This document shows positions 45,434-55,120 of a stretch of 64,000 nucleotides of DNA, one piece after another. The notes under the pieces are model-generated. The model did no database searches, had not been told where the DNA came from, and saw only the letters and a list, made by a program, of their open reading frames with translations. This DNA is from Pseudomonas oryzicola (GTDB lineage Bacteria; Pseudomonadota; Gammaproteobacteria; Pseudomonadales; Pseudomonadaceae), in contig NZ_JABWRZ020000001.1 of NCBI RefSeq assembly GCF_014269185.2, positions 3,559,001 through 3,623,000 on the forward strand, in the 5' to 3' direction. The translations under genes and the position numbers were made by a program. Every line of letters starts with the position of its first letter. The stretch's first letter is position 1.

Positions 45434-46989
45434 TGCGCGGCCTCCGTGTGGGTCAGCCCGAAATCGGCGGGGAAGTACTTCAGGGCGCTGGCCACCGGGT
45501 AGGCGGTCATGCCGCCCATGGCGCACAGCGATCCGTACTGCATGGTGTCGCACAGGTCGCGCAGCAACAGGGCCTGGTCATGGCGTTCGGTCAGGTCGCT
45601 GGTGGCGATCAGCCGGTCGACCACTTCCATGCCGCGGGTCGAGCCGATGCGGCACGGGGTGCATTTGCCGCAGGATTCTTCGGCGCAGAATTGCAGGGCA
45701 AAGCGCGCCATGCTGGCCATGTTCAGGGTGTCGTCGGCCACTACCACACCGCCATGACCGAGCATCGCGCCCATGGCCGCGAAGGCTTCATAGTCCAGCG
45801 GCGTATCGAAGTGGCTGGGCGGCACCCAGGCGCCGAGCGGCCCACCCACCTGGGCCGCCTTCAGCGGCCTGCCGCTGGCCGTGCCGCCGCCATAGCCTTC
45901 CACCAGCTCGCGCAGGGTCAGGCCGAAGGCACGTTCGACCAGCCCGCCGTGGCGGATGTTGCCGGCCAGCTGGAACGGCATGGTGCCCAACGAGCGGCCC
46001 ATGCCGAAGTCACGGTAGAACCCCGCACCCTTGGCCAGAATGATTGGCACCGAGGCCAGGGTCAGTACGTTGTGCACCAGCGTCGGCAGGCCGAACAGGC
46101 CTTGCAGCGCGGGCAGCGGCGGCTTGGCACGGACGATGCCGCGCTTGCCTTCGATGGACTCGAGCAGTGCGGTTTCTTCACCGCAGATATAGGCACCGGC
46201 GCCAACCCGCACTTCCAGCTCGAACGCCTGGCCGCTGCCGGCCACGTCGCTGCCGAGGTAGCCAGCATCACGGGCGATGGCGAAGGCCTGGTCGAGCACG
46301 CGAATGGCGTCGGGGTATTCCGAGCGCACGTAGATGTAGCCCTTGTCGGCGCCCACGGCGAGGCCGGCGATGATCATCCCTTCGATCAGCAGGAACGGGT
46401 CGCCTTCCATCAGCATGCGGTCGGCGAAAGTCCCCGAGTCGCCTTCGTCGGCATTGCACACCACGTACTTCTGCCCTGCCCCGGCGTCACGCACGGTACG
46501 CCACTTGATGCCGGCCGGGAAGGCCGCGCCACCCCGGCCACGCAAGCCGGAATCGAGCACGGCGGCGACTACATCGGCACCGCCCAAAGCCACAGCCGCT
46601 TGAAGGCCGGCGAAACCGCCATGGGCACGGTAATCGTCCAGCGACAAAGGCCGGGTGATGCCGGCGCGGGCGAACAACAGGCGCTGCTGGGTCTGGAGAT
46701 ACGGAATTTGTTCGACCGGCCCGAGTGCCAGCGAGTGGCCAGCGGGTTCAGCGACCAGGGCATCGAGCAAGGCCGGTACGTCTTCAGGGGTGAGCGGGCC
46801 GAAACCCAGGCGCCCTTGCGCGCTGTCGCACTCCAGCAGCGGCTCCAGCCAGTAGAGCCCGCGTGAGCTGGTGCGCTGGATATCCACGGCCAGCTGGCGG
46901 TGTTCGGCCTCGCGCTGCAAGGCATCGACGACCTGGTCAGCGCCAACCGCACGGGCTACCGAATCGCAGGGCATGTAGAGCTTCAGCAT
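45430..46989 (-). CDS. fdsB: NAD-dependent formate dehydrogenase beta subunit (FMN/NADH-binding)
   Basis: Encodes 519 residues related to NuoF. The glycine-rich NADH site (GLRGRGGAAFPAGIKW), the FMN region (YVVCNADEGDSGTFADR) and a C-terminal [4Fe-4S] motif (ESCGKCTPCRIG) are visible. The first ~120 residues are a thioredoxin-like extension with few cysteines. It passes electrons from FdsA to NAD+. It overlaps fdsG by 7 bp and fdsA by 4 bp. Confidence 0.95.
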   Translation of the reverse strand: MLKLYMPCDSVARAVGADQVVDALQREAEHRQLAVDIQRTSSRGLYWLEPLLECDSAQGRLGFGPLTPEDVPALLDALVAEPAGHSLALGPVEQIPYLQTQQRLLFARAGITRPLSLDDYRAHGGFAGLQAAVALGGADVVAAVLDSGLRGRGGAAFPAGIKWRTVRDAGAGQKYVVCNADEGDSGTFADRMLMEGDPFLLIEGMIIAGLAVGADKGYIYVRSEYPDAIRVLDQAFAIARDAGYLGSDVAGSGQAFELEVRVGAGAYICGEETALLESIEGKRGIVRAKPPLPALQGLFGLPTLVHNVLTLASVPIILAKGAGFYRDFGMGRSLGTMPFQLAGNIRHGGLVERAFGLTLRELVEGYGGGTASGRPLKAAQVGGPLGAWVPPSHFDTPLDYEAFAAMGAMLGHGGVVVADDTLNMASMARFALQFCAEESCGKCTPCRIGSTRGMEVVDRLIATSDLTERHDQALLLRDLCDTMQYGSLCAMGGMTAYPVASALKYFPADFGLTHTEAAQ

Positions 46990-47465
46990 GCGGCGTCCTC
47001 CCGGCAGGCGTCGACCAACGCCCGCAGGCGTTCAGGGGTGAGGCGCGCATGTAGCTGGCCATCCAGCTCCAGTGCCGGCGAGCAGGCGCAGGCCCCCAGG
47101 CAATACACCGGGCGCAGGCTGATGGCGCCGTCGGCGCTGGTGCCATGGTCGTCCAGCGCCAGCTGCTCGCGTAGCTGCGCGGCCAGCGCCTCGGCGCCAC
47201 GGCTCTGGCACGACTCGGCGCGGCACAGGCGCAGGGTGTGGCGTGCCGGCGGTGTGGTACGGAAATCGTGGTAGAAGCTGATCACCCCGCGGACCTCGGC
47301 CAGGCTGAGGTTGAGGGCATGAGCAATTTCGGGGACAGCGGCATCGGGGACGTAGCCGATGGCGTGCTGGATGGCATGCAGGATCGGCAACAGGGCGCCG
47401 GGGGTATCCTTGTCGCGCGCCAGGATGTCGTGGATCACGGGCAGGTGGAGCAAATCTTCAGGCAT
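46983..47465 (-). CDS. fdsG: NAD-dependent formate dehydrogenase gamma subunit
   Basis: Encodes 160 residues of the NuoE/thioredoxin-like [2Fe-2S] type. The ligands are the Cys pair in LCRAESCQS and the pair in YCLGACACSP. It is the first gene of the fdsGBA-D operon; its promoter must lie in the 280 bp to the right, where I could not define a clear -35/-10. The product is a soluble electron-transfer subunit. Confidence 0.94.
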   Translation of the reverse strand: MPEDLLHLPVIHDILARDKDTPGALLPILHAIQHAIGYVPDAAVPEIAHALNLSLAEVRGVISFYHDFRTTPPARHTLRLCRAESCQSRGAEALAAQLREQLALDDHGTSADGAISLRPVYCLGACACSPALELDGQLHARLTPERLRALVDACREDAAC

Positions 47466-47746
47466 ACAGCGGACCTCGGCATCACGGACCCGCCTGAATG
47501 GTTGTATGGGCAGGTATCCGGCGTGTTCTGCTGCGGCGCACCGGCCACGTCACGGTTGCGTGGTGCCAGCGGCCTCCTTGCCTGCGGCCGCACGTCTGCG
47601 CGTGCTGGTCCGAGGCATCCTGCAAGCATGGCACTTGTGGCGCCGGAGGATTGCGTGCGAGCGACCAGGCGCATCCTGAAACCGACGCGGGGTTCGGACT
47701 GCTGTTCGGGCTGCGCTGGGGTGCTCTTGCAGGACCAGCCTGGCGA

Positions 47747-48322
47747 TCAGTGCTTCCCTTCCACCGCTTCGGCCGTCTCGATCAGCTTGTCAAACTTGCG
47801 GTTCGGCTGGACGAATCGTTCATCGCTCCTGGCCCGGGCCTTGATGTTCTGCTCCGAGCTGGCCTTGTCGGCGATGGTCACCACTGTCCAGCCGCGATCC
47901 CTGGACACCCAGTACACCAGCTCACCGTCGGCAGAAAACGCCTCGAGCCGGCCACCGCTGTTCGGCACAGGCCTGGCCTGCCGAGCCATCGGCAGCAGTT
48001 GCTGAACCCGCGCCTCGTCGGTGCTGGCCAGCCGCACCTCCACCTGACGAAGCTGGTCGGCCTCGTTGAACGACGCCTTCACCTGCGTGATGGGAATCCC
48101 GCCAAGGTTGAAATCGCCCTTCGGCTTACGCCCCTGAACGAACTCGGTGGGCACCTGGTAGTGATAGCCCGTGAATTGCTTAACTTCGCCGAACTGCTGC
48201 TGCAGGATGGCCGTGGCCTGGGGCTTGGGCATGCCCAGGGTGAACTGGCCGACTTCCAGCGCCGACCAGGCTTGCAAAGGGAAGAGCGTGCAGGCGAATA
48301 ACAGCGGCAGGGTCCGTTTCAT
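47747..48322 (-). CDS. Secreted hypothetical protein (191 aa)
   Basis: Encodes 191 residues with a signal peptide (MKRTLPLLFACTLFPLQAWS). The rest has repeated beta-type segments (LEVGQFTLGMPKPQATAILQ, ITQVKASFNEADQLRQVEVR) resembling small periplasmic SmpA/BamE-like folds, but no family is firmly recognised. The ATG at 48322 gives the signal peptide; the long upstream extension of the frame is unlikely to be coding. Confidence 0.75.
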   Translation of the reverse strand: MKRTLPLLFACTLFPLQAWSALEVGQFTLGMPKPQATAILQQQFGEVKQFTGYHYQVPTEFVQGRKPKGDFNLGGIPITQVKASFNEADQLRQVEVRLASTDEARVQQLLPMARQARPVPNSGGRLEAFSADGELVYWVSRDRGWTVVTIADKASSEQNIKARARSDERFVQPNRKFDKLIETAEAVEGKH

Positions 48323-48458
48323 TGGCAAATCTTCCTTGAAAAGAACCTTGCAAGCTAAACCCTGCGCGCTGATCAGACAATACTGGCAGGGTGCCAAACC
48401 GCTCGGCCCCGGCGTCAGCCCACTGCCTTGTCCATGCAGGGCCGGCAGGCGCTCACAG

Positions 48459-49109
48459 CTACCGCTGGAGCAGCGCTGCGGACTGTGTCTGGTTGCCCCG
48501 CAGCGCAGCCCATGCCAGCGCAGCGACCCAGACCACAGACACGCCGTAATTGAGTCGTTGATACAGGCCAAACCCGTGCCCGTCCGCCATGGCTTTGCCC
48601 ATCATCGCCACGGTGGCGATTGCCAGGACCAGACAAAGCCCGGAGAAGCCAACAAACACCGGCGAGCAGAGCAATCGCTTGCCCAGAAAACACCACAGCG
48701 CGCTCGCCAGCGTCAACGAGAGGAACATGACCAGGCCCGCCGCATTGTGGATGTGCTGGGAAATGGACGGCTGTGCCGGGGTGCAGCCCTCGTCACAGGC
48801 GAACAGGCCCGTGGCGAAACTGGCCAGGCCGTGAAGCAATATCAACGCGGCGCTGAACAGGGCCAGGCGCGAACCGGCGAAACGTCGCGCCACACCCAAC
48901 GCGAAAAGCGCGAACAGCAGCCCCAAAGGAAAATTGTTCACCCACGCGGAATACGCATGAGTGGGGGCGCCTGTCGCCCCTAACTGGCTCATCGCCTGAT
49001 CGAGGTGGCTGTAGCCAGGATAGCCAAGCGAAGTGAGTGATACGCCAAGCAGGAGCCAGACTGGAATCAATAGCCCTGAGCCCAGCAAGGCCCGGTCGGG
49101 GTTGTTCAT
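48459..49109 (-). CDS. DUF998-type integral membrane protein
   Basis: Encodes 216 residues with about six hydrophobic segments (GLLIPVWLLLGVSLTSLGYP and LFSAALILLHGLASFATGLF among them). A loop holds FACDEGCTPAQPSISQHIHN, with conserved Cys/His positions typical of DUF998. Function unknown. The ATG at 49109 has AGGA about ten bases upstream. Confidence 0.78.
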   Translation of the reverse strand: MNNPDRALLGSGLLIPVWLLLGVSLTSLGYPGYSHLDQAMSQLGATGAPTHAYSAWVNNFPLGLLFALFALGVARRFAGSRLALFSAALILLHGLASFATGLFACDEGCTPAQPSISQHIHNAAGLVMFLSLTLASALWCFLGKRLLCSPVFVGFSGLCLVLAIATVAMMGKAMADGHGFGLYQRLNYGVSVVWVAALAWAALRGNQTQSAALLQR

Positions 49110-49191
49110 GGTGATGCATTCCTTTGCCAGTGATCGATTTCGTTTCGTACGAAAGCGCTTCATATTAGAGACACGCCGGCCATTGCGTTAA

Positions 49192-49359
49192 CCTTTTTTT
49201 GCATTGCTGCTCAGGTCTGCCGGCGTCCCGGGCGTTTTCGCCACGGTGCTTTCCCGCTATCGGTACCAACGGCCGCAGCTGGTGAATGGTCTGAACGTGA
49301 GCGCAGGGCTCACCTTCGTCGCCTCCGGCGTTTCGATTGCGGCCTTGAGCCAGCGATAG
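49192..49359 (+). pseudogene. Possible 3' fragment of a LysE/RhtB-type exporter gene
   Basis: In the 333-bp gap between the DUF998 and HAD genes, one plus-strand frame is open for 55 codons to a TAG at 49357. Its end (NGLNVSAGLTFVASGVSIAA, then LSQR) resembles the last helix of LysE-type amino acid exporters. There is no start codon or upstream part. This is judged from memory of the family and is tentative. The remaining ~80 bp to the HAD gene show nothing. Confidence 0.35.
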
Positions 49360-49442
49360 ACCGCGAAGCTCCGGATGGGCCCCGCAGTGTCTTCAAGACG
49401 CTGAAGGCTGCTTGGCCAGCTCTTCAGCGACGAAAGCCGAGA

Positions 49443-50117
49443 TCATTCATGTGCCTGAGGTGGCTTGAAACTGCCAACTGCCGAAGGTTCAGGGCTTGCT
49501 GCCAGGCGTCGTAATTCGCCTACCTCGGCAAACCACTCATGGTCGTGAAGCATGCCGAATGCTTCATGGGTTCCGTAGCCCCAGGCAACCGCGCCGAAGG
49601 TGATACCGGCCGTTGCGGCGGCTTCACCATCGGTAGGTTGGTCACCGATATAGATGACCTGCTCTGGCGCCACGGCGAATTTGCGCATGACCCGACGCAA
49701 GCGCGATGCCTTGCCGAAAATGGAAGCCCCGCACTCGAAGACGCGGATATGTCGACAGCTGGGGCCCAGCACTTGCGTGACATTGTCCCGGGAGTTGGAA
49801 GATACCACCGCCAGGATCAGCCCCTGCTCATCAAGATGGCGCAACGTATCGGCGATGTCCTGGAACAGTGCGATCGCGCTGCGATGTTTCTTCATCAGGC
49901 CCATGAAGGTTCGCGCTACCAACGGCAACTTCCAGCGCGGCATGCCGATGTGCGACATGATCTCCCGGGCCCCCAGTTTGCGTAAGGCGTCCAGTTCTTC
50001 CGGGTGAATGCGGTTGAAGGCATGCTTGTCGGCAACCTGGTTGAACACCGCAACGAAGAATGGAAAGGAATCAGCGAGCGTGCCGTCAAAGTCGAAAATG
50101 GCAAGTCGGTATGACAT
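49443..50117 (-). CDS. HAD-family hydrolase (phosphoglycolate phosphatase-like)
   Basis: Encodes 224 residues. HAD motif I is FDFDGTLADS (nucleophile D9, acid D11), motif II is VVSSNS near 105, and motif IV is IYIGDQPTDGEAA. The helical cap fits the subgroup of phosphatases acting on small metabolites such as phosphoglycolate. The true substrate cannot be told. It appears monocistronic. Confidence 0.85.
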   Translation of the reverse strand: MSYRLAIFDFDGTLADSFPFFVAVFNQVADKHAFNRIHPEELDALRKLGAREIMSHIGMPRWKLPLVARTFMGLMKKHRSAIALFQDIADTLRHLDEQGLILAVVSSNSRDNVTQVLGPSCRHIRVFECGASIFGKASRLRRVMRKFAVAPEQVIYIGDQPTDGEAAATAGITFGAVAWGYGTHEAFGMLHDHEWFAEVGELRRLAASPEPSAVGSFKPPQAHE

Positions 50118-50224
50118 GTGAAGGTTCCTTCCTGGCGTGCTGGCAGTCTCCCTGACAGCCGCAAGATCCTGCGCTTTATGACCAAGCGCGTTAATAACCG
50201 TTACAGGCCTTGAATGCTATCGAC

Positions 50225-50779
50225 TCAGCTGAACACCCAGAGCACCCGGGTAGGCTTGTCGGTCAGGTTGGCGTAACGAAAACTGGCATGGGGTTGCAGC
50301 TGGAAGCTGTCACTGGCGCGCAGCGTTACCGGCTCACCGCCATCCAGCCAGACGGTCAGTTCACCTTCGAGCACGAAACAGCCTTGTTCCGAGCTGTCGT
50401 CCAGGTACTCCTCACCACTGCTGGCGCCAGGCTCCAGGTGGCTGTCGAGCATGGAGAACGCCCCCGATATGGTGGGCGATGCCAGCACATCGGTGATGCC
50501 GCCGGCCAGATGAAGTGTACGGCGCTCGTGCGGCCGGGTGACCCAGTCGAGCTCGCGAGGCTTGTCCAGTTTGTAGAAATAGGCGGTCGAGACACCGAGT
50601 TCTTCGCTGATAGCGGTGAGGTCGGCCACGGTTGGCCGCGAGACGCCCCGCTCGACCTGGGAAAGAAAACCGACCGAACGGCCAATGCGCTGAGCCAGTT
50701 CGCCCAGTGTCAGGCCCTTGAACTTGCGCAGGTCGCGAATCAGTACGGCCAGGCCTTCGATCTCTTCGTGCACTTTCAT
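50225..50779 (-). CDS. HTH-cupin regulator of polyamine genes (PuuR/PauR type), paralogue 1
   Basis: Encodes 184 residues: an N-terminal lambda-repressor-like HTH (LTLGELAQRIGRSVGFLSQV, then ERGVSRPTVADL) and a C-terminal cupin (GCFVLEGELTVWLDGGEPVT). It is highly similar along its whole length to the regulator at 54553-55107, on the other side of the same gene group. This family represses polyamine catabolism genes and is released by polyamines. A terminator separates it from spuC upstream, so it is likely transcribed on its own. Confidence 0.88.
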   Translation of the reverse strand: MKVHEEIEGLAVLIRDLRKFKGLTLGELAQRIGRSVGFLSQVERGVSRPTVADLTAISEELGVSTAYFYKLDKPRELDWVTRPHERRTLHLAGGITDVLASPTISGAFSMLDSHLEPGASSGEEYLDDSSEQGCFVLEGELTVWLDGGEPVTLRASDSFQLQPHASFRYANLTDKPTRVLWVFS

Positions 50780-50866
50780 GTTGAATCGCGACTATCGGAC
50801 AGGAAAATTGGTGCCCTGAAAAGTACAGGATTCATTGCACAAAGCAAGATTTCACCTGAGCCGATT

Positions 50867-50885
50867 GGGGCCGCCTTGCGGCCCC
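50867..50885 (-). terminator. Hairpin terminator after spuC
   Basis: A perfect 8-bp GC stem (GGGGCCGC-CTT-GCGGCCCC) ending 18 bp past the spuC stop on the minus strand. Confidence 0.65.
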
Positions 50886-50903
50886 GATGACGCTGCCTGG
50901 CGC

Positions 50904-52262
50904 TTAGCTGACAGCCGCGTACGTCAGGTCCAGGCACTTGCGGGCCTTTTCCACCAGTTCGTCGATTTCCGCCATGCTGATCACCAGCGGTGGCGCGATG
51001 ATCATGGTATCGCCGACGGCGCGCATGATCAGGCCATTATCGAAGCAGTGCTGGCGACAGATCATGCCGACACCTTTGCCTTGGTAACGGGTGCGGCTGG
51101 CCTTGTCCTGCACCAACTCGATCGCACCGAGCATGCCCAGGCCGCGTACCTCGCCCACCAGCGGGTGGTCGGCCAGCTCGCGCAGACGCTGCTGCAGGTA
51201 AGGCGCGGTTTGCCTGCGCACCTGCTCGATGATCTGCTCATCACGCAGGATGCGCAGGTTCTCCAGGCCCACTGCGGCCGCCACCGGGTGGCCGGAATAG
51301 GTGAAGCCGTGGTTGAAGTCGCCGCCTTCGCTGATCACTTTGGCCACTTCATCACGTACGATCACACCACCCATGGGGATGTAGCCGGAGGTAAGGCCCT
51401 TGGCGATGGTCATCAGGTCGGGCTTGAGGCCGTAATAGTCGCTACCGAACCACTCACCAGTTCGGCCGAAGCCGCAGATCACCTCGTCGGCAACGAACAG
51501 GATGTCGTACCGGGCCAGGATCTCCTTGACCTTGGGCCAGTAGCTTTGCGGCGGTATGATCACACCACCGGCGCCCTGGATCGGTTCGGCGATAAAAGCA
51601 GCGACGTTGTCCACGCCAACCTCGAGAATCTTCTTCTCCAGTTGCTCCGCCGCCCACACGCCGAAGTCGGCCTCGGTCATGTCGCCGCCTTCGCCATACC
51701 AGTACGGCTGCGGGATATGCACGATATCCGGGATCAGCCCGCCCTGCTGGTGCATGCCGCTCATGCCACCCAGGCCCGCACCGGCCACGGTGGAACCGTG
51801 GTAACCATTGATGCGGCCAATGATTACCTTCTTCTGCTTCTGGCCCTTGATCGCCCAGTAATGGCGGACCATGCGCAGCACGGTGTCGTTGCCTTCAGAG
51901 CCGGAGCCGGTGAAAAACACATGGTTCATGCCTGGCGGGGCGACATCGGCGATCGCCTTGGCCAGTTCCAGCGCCGGCGGGTGCGCAGTCTGGAAGAACA
52001 GGTTGTAATACGGCAACTGCTTCATCTGCTGGCTGGCGACCTCGGCCAGCTCATCGCGGCCGTAGCCGACCGCCACGCACCACAGGCCGGCCATGCCATC
52101 GAGTATCTTGTTGCCTTCGCTGTCCCACAGGTACACGCCCTTGGCCGAGGTGATGATGCGCGGACCTTTCTCGGCCAGTTGCCTGACATCGCTGAACGGC
52201 GCCAGGTGATGATCGCGGCTCATTGCCTGCCAGGCCAGGGTCCGGGGATTCTGTTCACTCAT
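50904..52262 (-). CDS. spuC: Polyamine:pyruvate class III aminotransferase (SpuC type)
   Basis: Encodes 452 residues of the PLP-dependent class III (omega) aminotransferases. The PLP lysine is K288 in [15 protein letters not shown]; the [15 protein letters not shown] and [15 protein letters not shown] stretches are typical of SpuC. The enzyme moves the terminal amino group of putrescine or related diamines to pyruvate. The ATG at 52262 is preferred to a start three codons upstream. Linked glutamylpolyamine synthetase and hydrolase genes suggest that both the transaminase and the gamma-glutamyl routes are encoded here. Confidence 0.92.
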   Translation of the reverse strand: MSEQNPRTLAWQAMSRDHHLAPFSDVRQLAEKGPRIITSAKGVYLWDSEGNKILDGMAGLWCVAVGYGRDELAEVASQQMKQLPYYNLFFQTAHPPALELAKAIADVAPPGMNHVFFTGSGSEGNDTVLRMVRHYWAIKGQKQKKVIIGRINGYHGSTVAGAGLGGMSGMHQQGGLIPDIVHIPQPYWYGEGGDMTEADFGVWAAEQLEKKILEVGVDNVAAFIAEPIQGAGGVIIPPQSYWPKVKEILARYDILFVADEVICGFGRTGEWFGSDYYGLKPDLMTIAKGLTSGYIPMGGVIVRDEVAKVISEGGDFNHGFTYSGHPVAAAVGLENLRILRDEQIIEQVRRQTAPYLQQRLRELADHPLVGEVRGLGMLGAIELVQDKASRTRYQGKGVGMICRQHCFDNGLIMRAVGDTMIIAPPLVISMAEIDELVEKARKCLDLTYAAVS

Positions 52263-52329
52263 TGATCTCACTCCATCTGCTTGCGCAGCCGGGCTGCGCC
52301 GTATTTTTGTAAGTTGCGCACGATCGCGT

Positions 52330-53103
52330 TCAGGCGGACAGCATCAGCTTCTGACGGAGTACCGAACGCTGCCGGCAGGCCTTGCCGAAGGACTGGAAGA
52401 TGGTCAGGTAGTGCGGGTTATCCATGACCTGGTACTCCGGGTGCCATTGCACGGCCAGGGCAAACCCCTTGCTGTTCTCCACCGAGATCGCTTCTACCAA
52501 GCCATCGGGTGCCAGCGCTTCCACCCGCAGCCCGGCGGCCAGCACATCGATGCCCTGGCCGTGGATGGAGTTGACCTCGATGAGCGCCGGCAAACCCATG
52601 CGGTCGAGCATGCCGCCGGGTTCGATATGCAGCGCGTGCCGGGGGCCATACTGCTTTTCGATGGGCTCGCCGTTGCCTTCGCGGTGATCCATGAACAGCC
52701 CGGTTTCGTGGACGTTCTGGTGCAAGGTGCCACCCAGCGCCACGTTCATTTCCTGAAAGCCACGGCAGATGCCGAGCACCGGCACACCGGCGGCAATGGC
52801 CGCACGCATCAGCGGCAAGGTGGTGGCATCCCGCAGCGGATCGTGATGGGTGCCCGCAGCACTGGGCGGGCCGTTGTAGTGCAACGGTTCGATGTTGGAC
52901 GGCGAACCGGTGAAGATCAGGCCATCCACCACGTCGAGAATATCGGCGCTGTCCATCAGGTCGGCGAGGCTGGGAATCACGATTGGCAACCCGCACGCCG
53001 CCTTGGCCGCCGCACGTGCGTACTTCTCGCTGATGGTCTGGGTGGCATGCAGCTCGATCACGCGGGTGCATGCGGTGATGCCGATCACGGGCACACGTGG
53101 CAT
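52330..53103 (-). CDS. Gamma-glutamyl-polyamine/GABA hydrolase, class I amidotransferase-like (PuuD/PauD type)
   Basis: Encodes 257 residues of the peptidase C26 family. The nucleophile is C113 in [12 protein letters not shown], and the catalytic His/Glu are in QWHPEYQV near the C-terminus. It would release GABA (or the analogous acid) and glutamate in the gamma-glutamylated polyamine pathway. The ATG at 53103 has GGAGGAAG upstream; an in-frame start five codons earlier overlaps that site. It lies 75 bp after the synthetase gene. Confidence 0.9.
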   Translation of the reverse strand: MPRVPVIGITACTRVIELHATQTISEKYARAAAKAACGLPIVIPSLADLMDSADILDVVDGLIFTGSPSNIEPLHYNGPPSAAGTHHDPLRDATTLPLMRAAIAAGVPVLGICRGFQEMNVALGGTLHQNVHETGLFMDHREGNGEPIEKQYGPRHALHIEPGGMLDRMGLPALIEVNSIHGQGIDVLAAGLRVEALAPDGLVEAISVENSKGFALAVQWHPEYQVMDNPHYLTIFQSFGKACRQRSVLRQKLMLSA

Positions 53104-53178
53104 ATCTTCCTCCGGCAAATCCTTGTTGCGCGTTGTATTGAAACGCTAGAAAGAGAGGGCTCAGGGGAACCCTGGTGT

Positions 53179-54525
53179 CTACAGGAACCAGCGGTATTCA
53201 CGGGCATCGATGTGGCGCATGAAGTCCAGTTGCTCCTGGTACTTGTTTTCGCAATAGACCATCACGAACTCACTGCCCAGCCCTTGGTTGACCACCGGGT
53301 GGTGCCGCATGGCGGCCAGGGCGCTGAAGGCCTCCTTGGGAAAATCGATGCCGCTCTGGCGGTTGTCGTTCAGCGGGGCAATGGGTTCGACACCTCGCTT
53401 CAGGCCGTGCTCCAGGCCGATCAGAATGGCCGCCAGCACCAGGTAAGGGTTGGCATCGGCACCCGCCAGGCGGTGTTCGATGCGCAGGTTGTGCGGATCG
53501 GACTCGGGGATGCGAATGCACGCATCGCGATCTTCGAAGCCCCAGCTGGCCTTGCTCGCCGCATTGACCATCGCGCCGTAGCGGCGGTAGGCATTGTGGT
53601 TGGGGGCGAAGATCGGCATGCAGTGGGGCAGCAACTCCAGGCAGCCTGCCACGGCATGGCGCAGCTTGCGTTGCTCGGCATCCGCCAGGATGTTGTTGCC
53701 GGCGTTGTCGTACAGGCTGACGTGCACATGCATGCCGCTGCCCGGCGCGTCCAGGTACGGCTTGCTCATGAAGCTGGCACGGTAGCCATGTTTCATCGCG
53801 ACACCACGGGTGCTGCGGCAGAACAGCGCCGACCAGTCCGCCGCACTCAGGGCATCGTCGCTGTGGGAGAAGTTGATCTCGAACTGGCCCGGGCCCAGCT
53901 CGGCGGTGATCACGTTGGCCGGCACGCCTTGCTCGTTGGCAGCGTCGACCATTTCGTGCAGCACCGACGAAAAGCGCGACAACCGCTCGATGTGCATGTT
54001 TGGCTGGTCATCCTGGTCGCCTGTCGCCGTGTCGCGCGGATACTGCGGCAGGCCGTTGGCGAGCTGGCGGTCGAACAGGTAGAACTCCAGTTCGAAGGCT
54101 ACCACTGGATGGATGCCACGCCTGGCCAGGCGCTGCAGCACGCGGGCCAGTACTTCACGGGGTTCGAACTCGATCGGCTTGGCAGTCCCGTCGGAGGTGA
54201 TCAGCATCTGGGCAATCACTTCCTGCTCCCAACGCACCGGCTTCAGGGTACCCGGCACCAGGCGCCGGGCGGCATCCGGGTCGCCATCGGCGAAGCAGTA
54301 TTCCCCGATCGGGTACAGGCCACCCTGGGTTCCCAGCAGCACACAGTTCTGCGGCAGTTTCAGCGGCGTGCCGGCAGCCACCTTTTCCAGCATGTCCATG
54401 GGGTAGCGCTTGCCGTAGAAGTGCCCGGGGATATCCAGCGCAATCAGGTCGACATAACGTACTTCTGGGTACTTGGCGCGGAATGCGCGCACTTCTGTCA
54501 GCAGATCCGGAAAGATGACACTCAT
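53179..54525 (-). CDS. Gamma-glutamylpolyamine synthetase (glutamine synthetase family, PuuA/PauA type)
   Basis: Encodes 448 residues of the glutamine synthetase fold. The N-terminal beta-grasp part is followed by the catalytic domain with VVAFELEFYLFD, ELGPGQFEINFSHSDDALSA and the C-terminal LAGADANPYLVLAAILIGLE. It has the features of polyamine-specific members rather than assimilatory GlnA (shorter, and next to PuuD- and PuuR-like genes). It ligates glutamate to putrescine or another polyamine using ATP. It is 27 bp downstream of the second HTH-cupin regulator. Confidence 0.9.
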   Translation of the reverse strand: MSVIFPDLLTEVRAFRAKYPEVRYVDLIALDIPGHFYGKRYPMDMLEKVAAGTPLKLPQNCVLLGTQGGLYPIGEYCFADGDPDAARRLVPGTLKPVRWEQEVIAQMLITSDGTAKPIEFEPREVLARVLQRLARRGIHPVVAFELEFYLFDRQLANGLPQYPRDTATGDQDDQPNMHIERLSRFSSVLHEMVDAANEQGVPANVITAELGPGQFEINFSHSDDALSAADWSALFCRSTRGVAMKHGYRASFMSKPYLDAPGSGMHVHVSLYDNAGNNILADAEQRKLRHAVAGCLELLPHCMPIFAPNHNAYRRYGAMVNAASKASWGFEDRDACIRIPESDPHNLRIEHRLAGADANPYLVLAAILIGLEHGLKRGVEPIAPLNDNRQSGIDFPKEAFSALAAMRHHPVVNQGLGSEFVMVYCENKYQEQLDFMRHIDAREYRWFL

Positions 54526-54552
54526 CTTCTTGTCCTTGTGAGGTGAACGAAT

Positions 54553-55107
54553 TCAGTTGAAGACCCAGAGCACACGGGTGATGTTTTCCGTCAGGTTGGC
54601 GTAACGGAGCTGCGCGTGGGGTTGCAGCTGGAAACAGTCGTTGGCCTGCAGGGTCACGGGGTCGCCGTCATCCAGCCATACCGTGAGTTCGCCATCGAGC
54701 ACGAAGCCCCCCTGCTCGGAACGGTCGGTCAGGTGAGGCTCGCCACTGCAGGCGCCTGGCTCAAGATGGCTGTCGAGCACGGAAAAGGCACCGGTGATGG
54801 TCGGCGAGGCCAGCACATCGGTGATGCCCGACCCCAGGTACAGCGTGCGCCGTTCGTGAGGGCGCGTGACCCAGCTGATGCTGCGGGGCTTGCTCAGGTT
54901 GTAGAAATACCCGGTGGATACGCCGAGCGCTTCGCTGATAGCGGTGAGGTCGGCCACGCTCGGGCGCGAAACCCCGCGCTCGACCTGGGAAAGGAAGCCA
55001 ACCGAGCGATTGATGCGCGCAGCCAGCTCGCCCAGAGTCAGGTTCTTGAATTTGCGCAGGTCGTGAATAAGGATCGCGAGGGCTTCAACCTCTTCGTGCA
55101 TCTTCAT
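54553..55107 (-). CDS. HTH-cupin regulator of polyamine genes (PuuR/PauR type), paralogue 2
   Basis: Encodes 184 residues with the same HTH plus cupin layout as the protein at 50225-50779, and near-identical in long stretches (LASPTITGAFSVLDSHLEPG against LASPTISGAFSMLDSHLEPG). It heads the synthetase gene in the same direction, so it is probably first in the operon. A long AT-rich inverted repeat directly upstream of its start is a strong operator candidate, suggesting autoregulation. Confidence 0.88.
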   Translation of the reverse strand: MKMHEEVEALAILIHDLRKFKNLTLGELAARINRSVGFLSQVERGVSRPSVADLTAISEALGVSTGYFYNLSKPRSISWVTRPHERRTLYLGSGITDVLASPTITGAFSVLDSHLEPGACSGEPHLTDRSEQGGFVLDGELTVWLDDGDPVTLQANDCFQLQPHAQLRYANLTENITRVLWVFN

Positions 55108-55120
55108 CGATTCGGACTGC

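Noticed and set aside
42755..45502. 915-codon open frame on the plus strand
   Set aside because: It is the antisense of fdsA, which has full-length cofactor motifs; long antisense frames are common in high-GC DNA.
47629..47645. Sigma-54 promoter candidate (TGGCAC) upstream of fdsG
   Set aside because: It is on the wrong strand for fds and lacks a matching TTGC at the right spacing.
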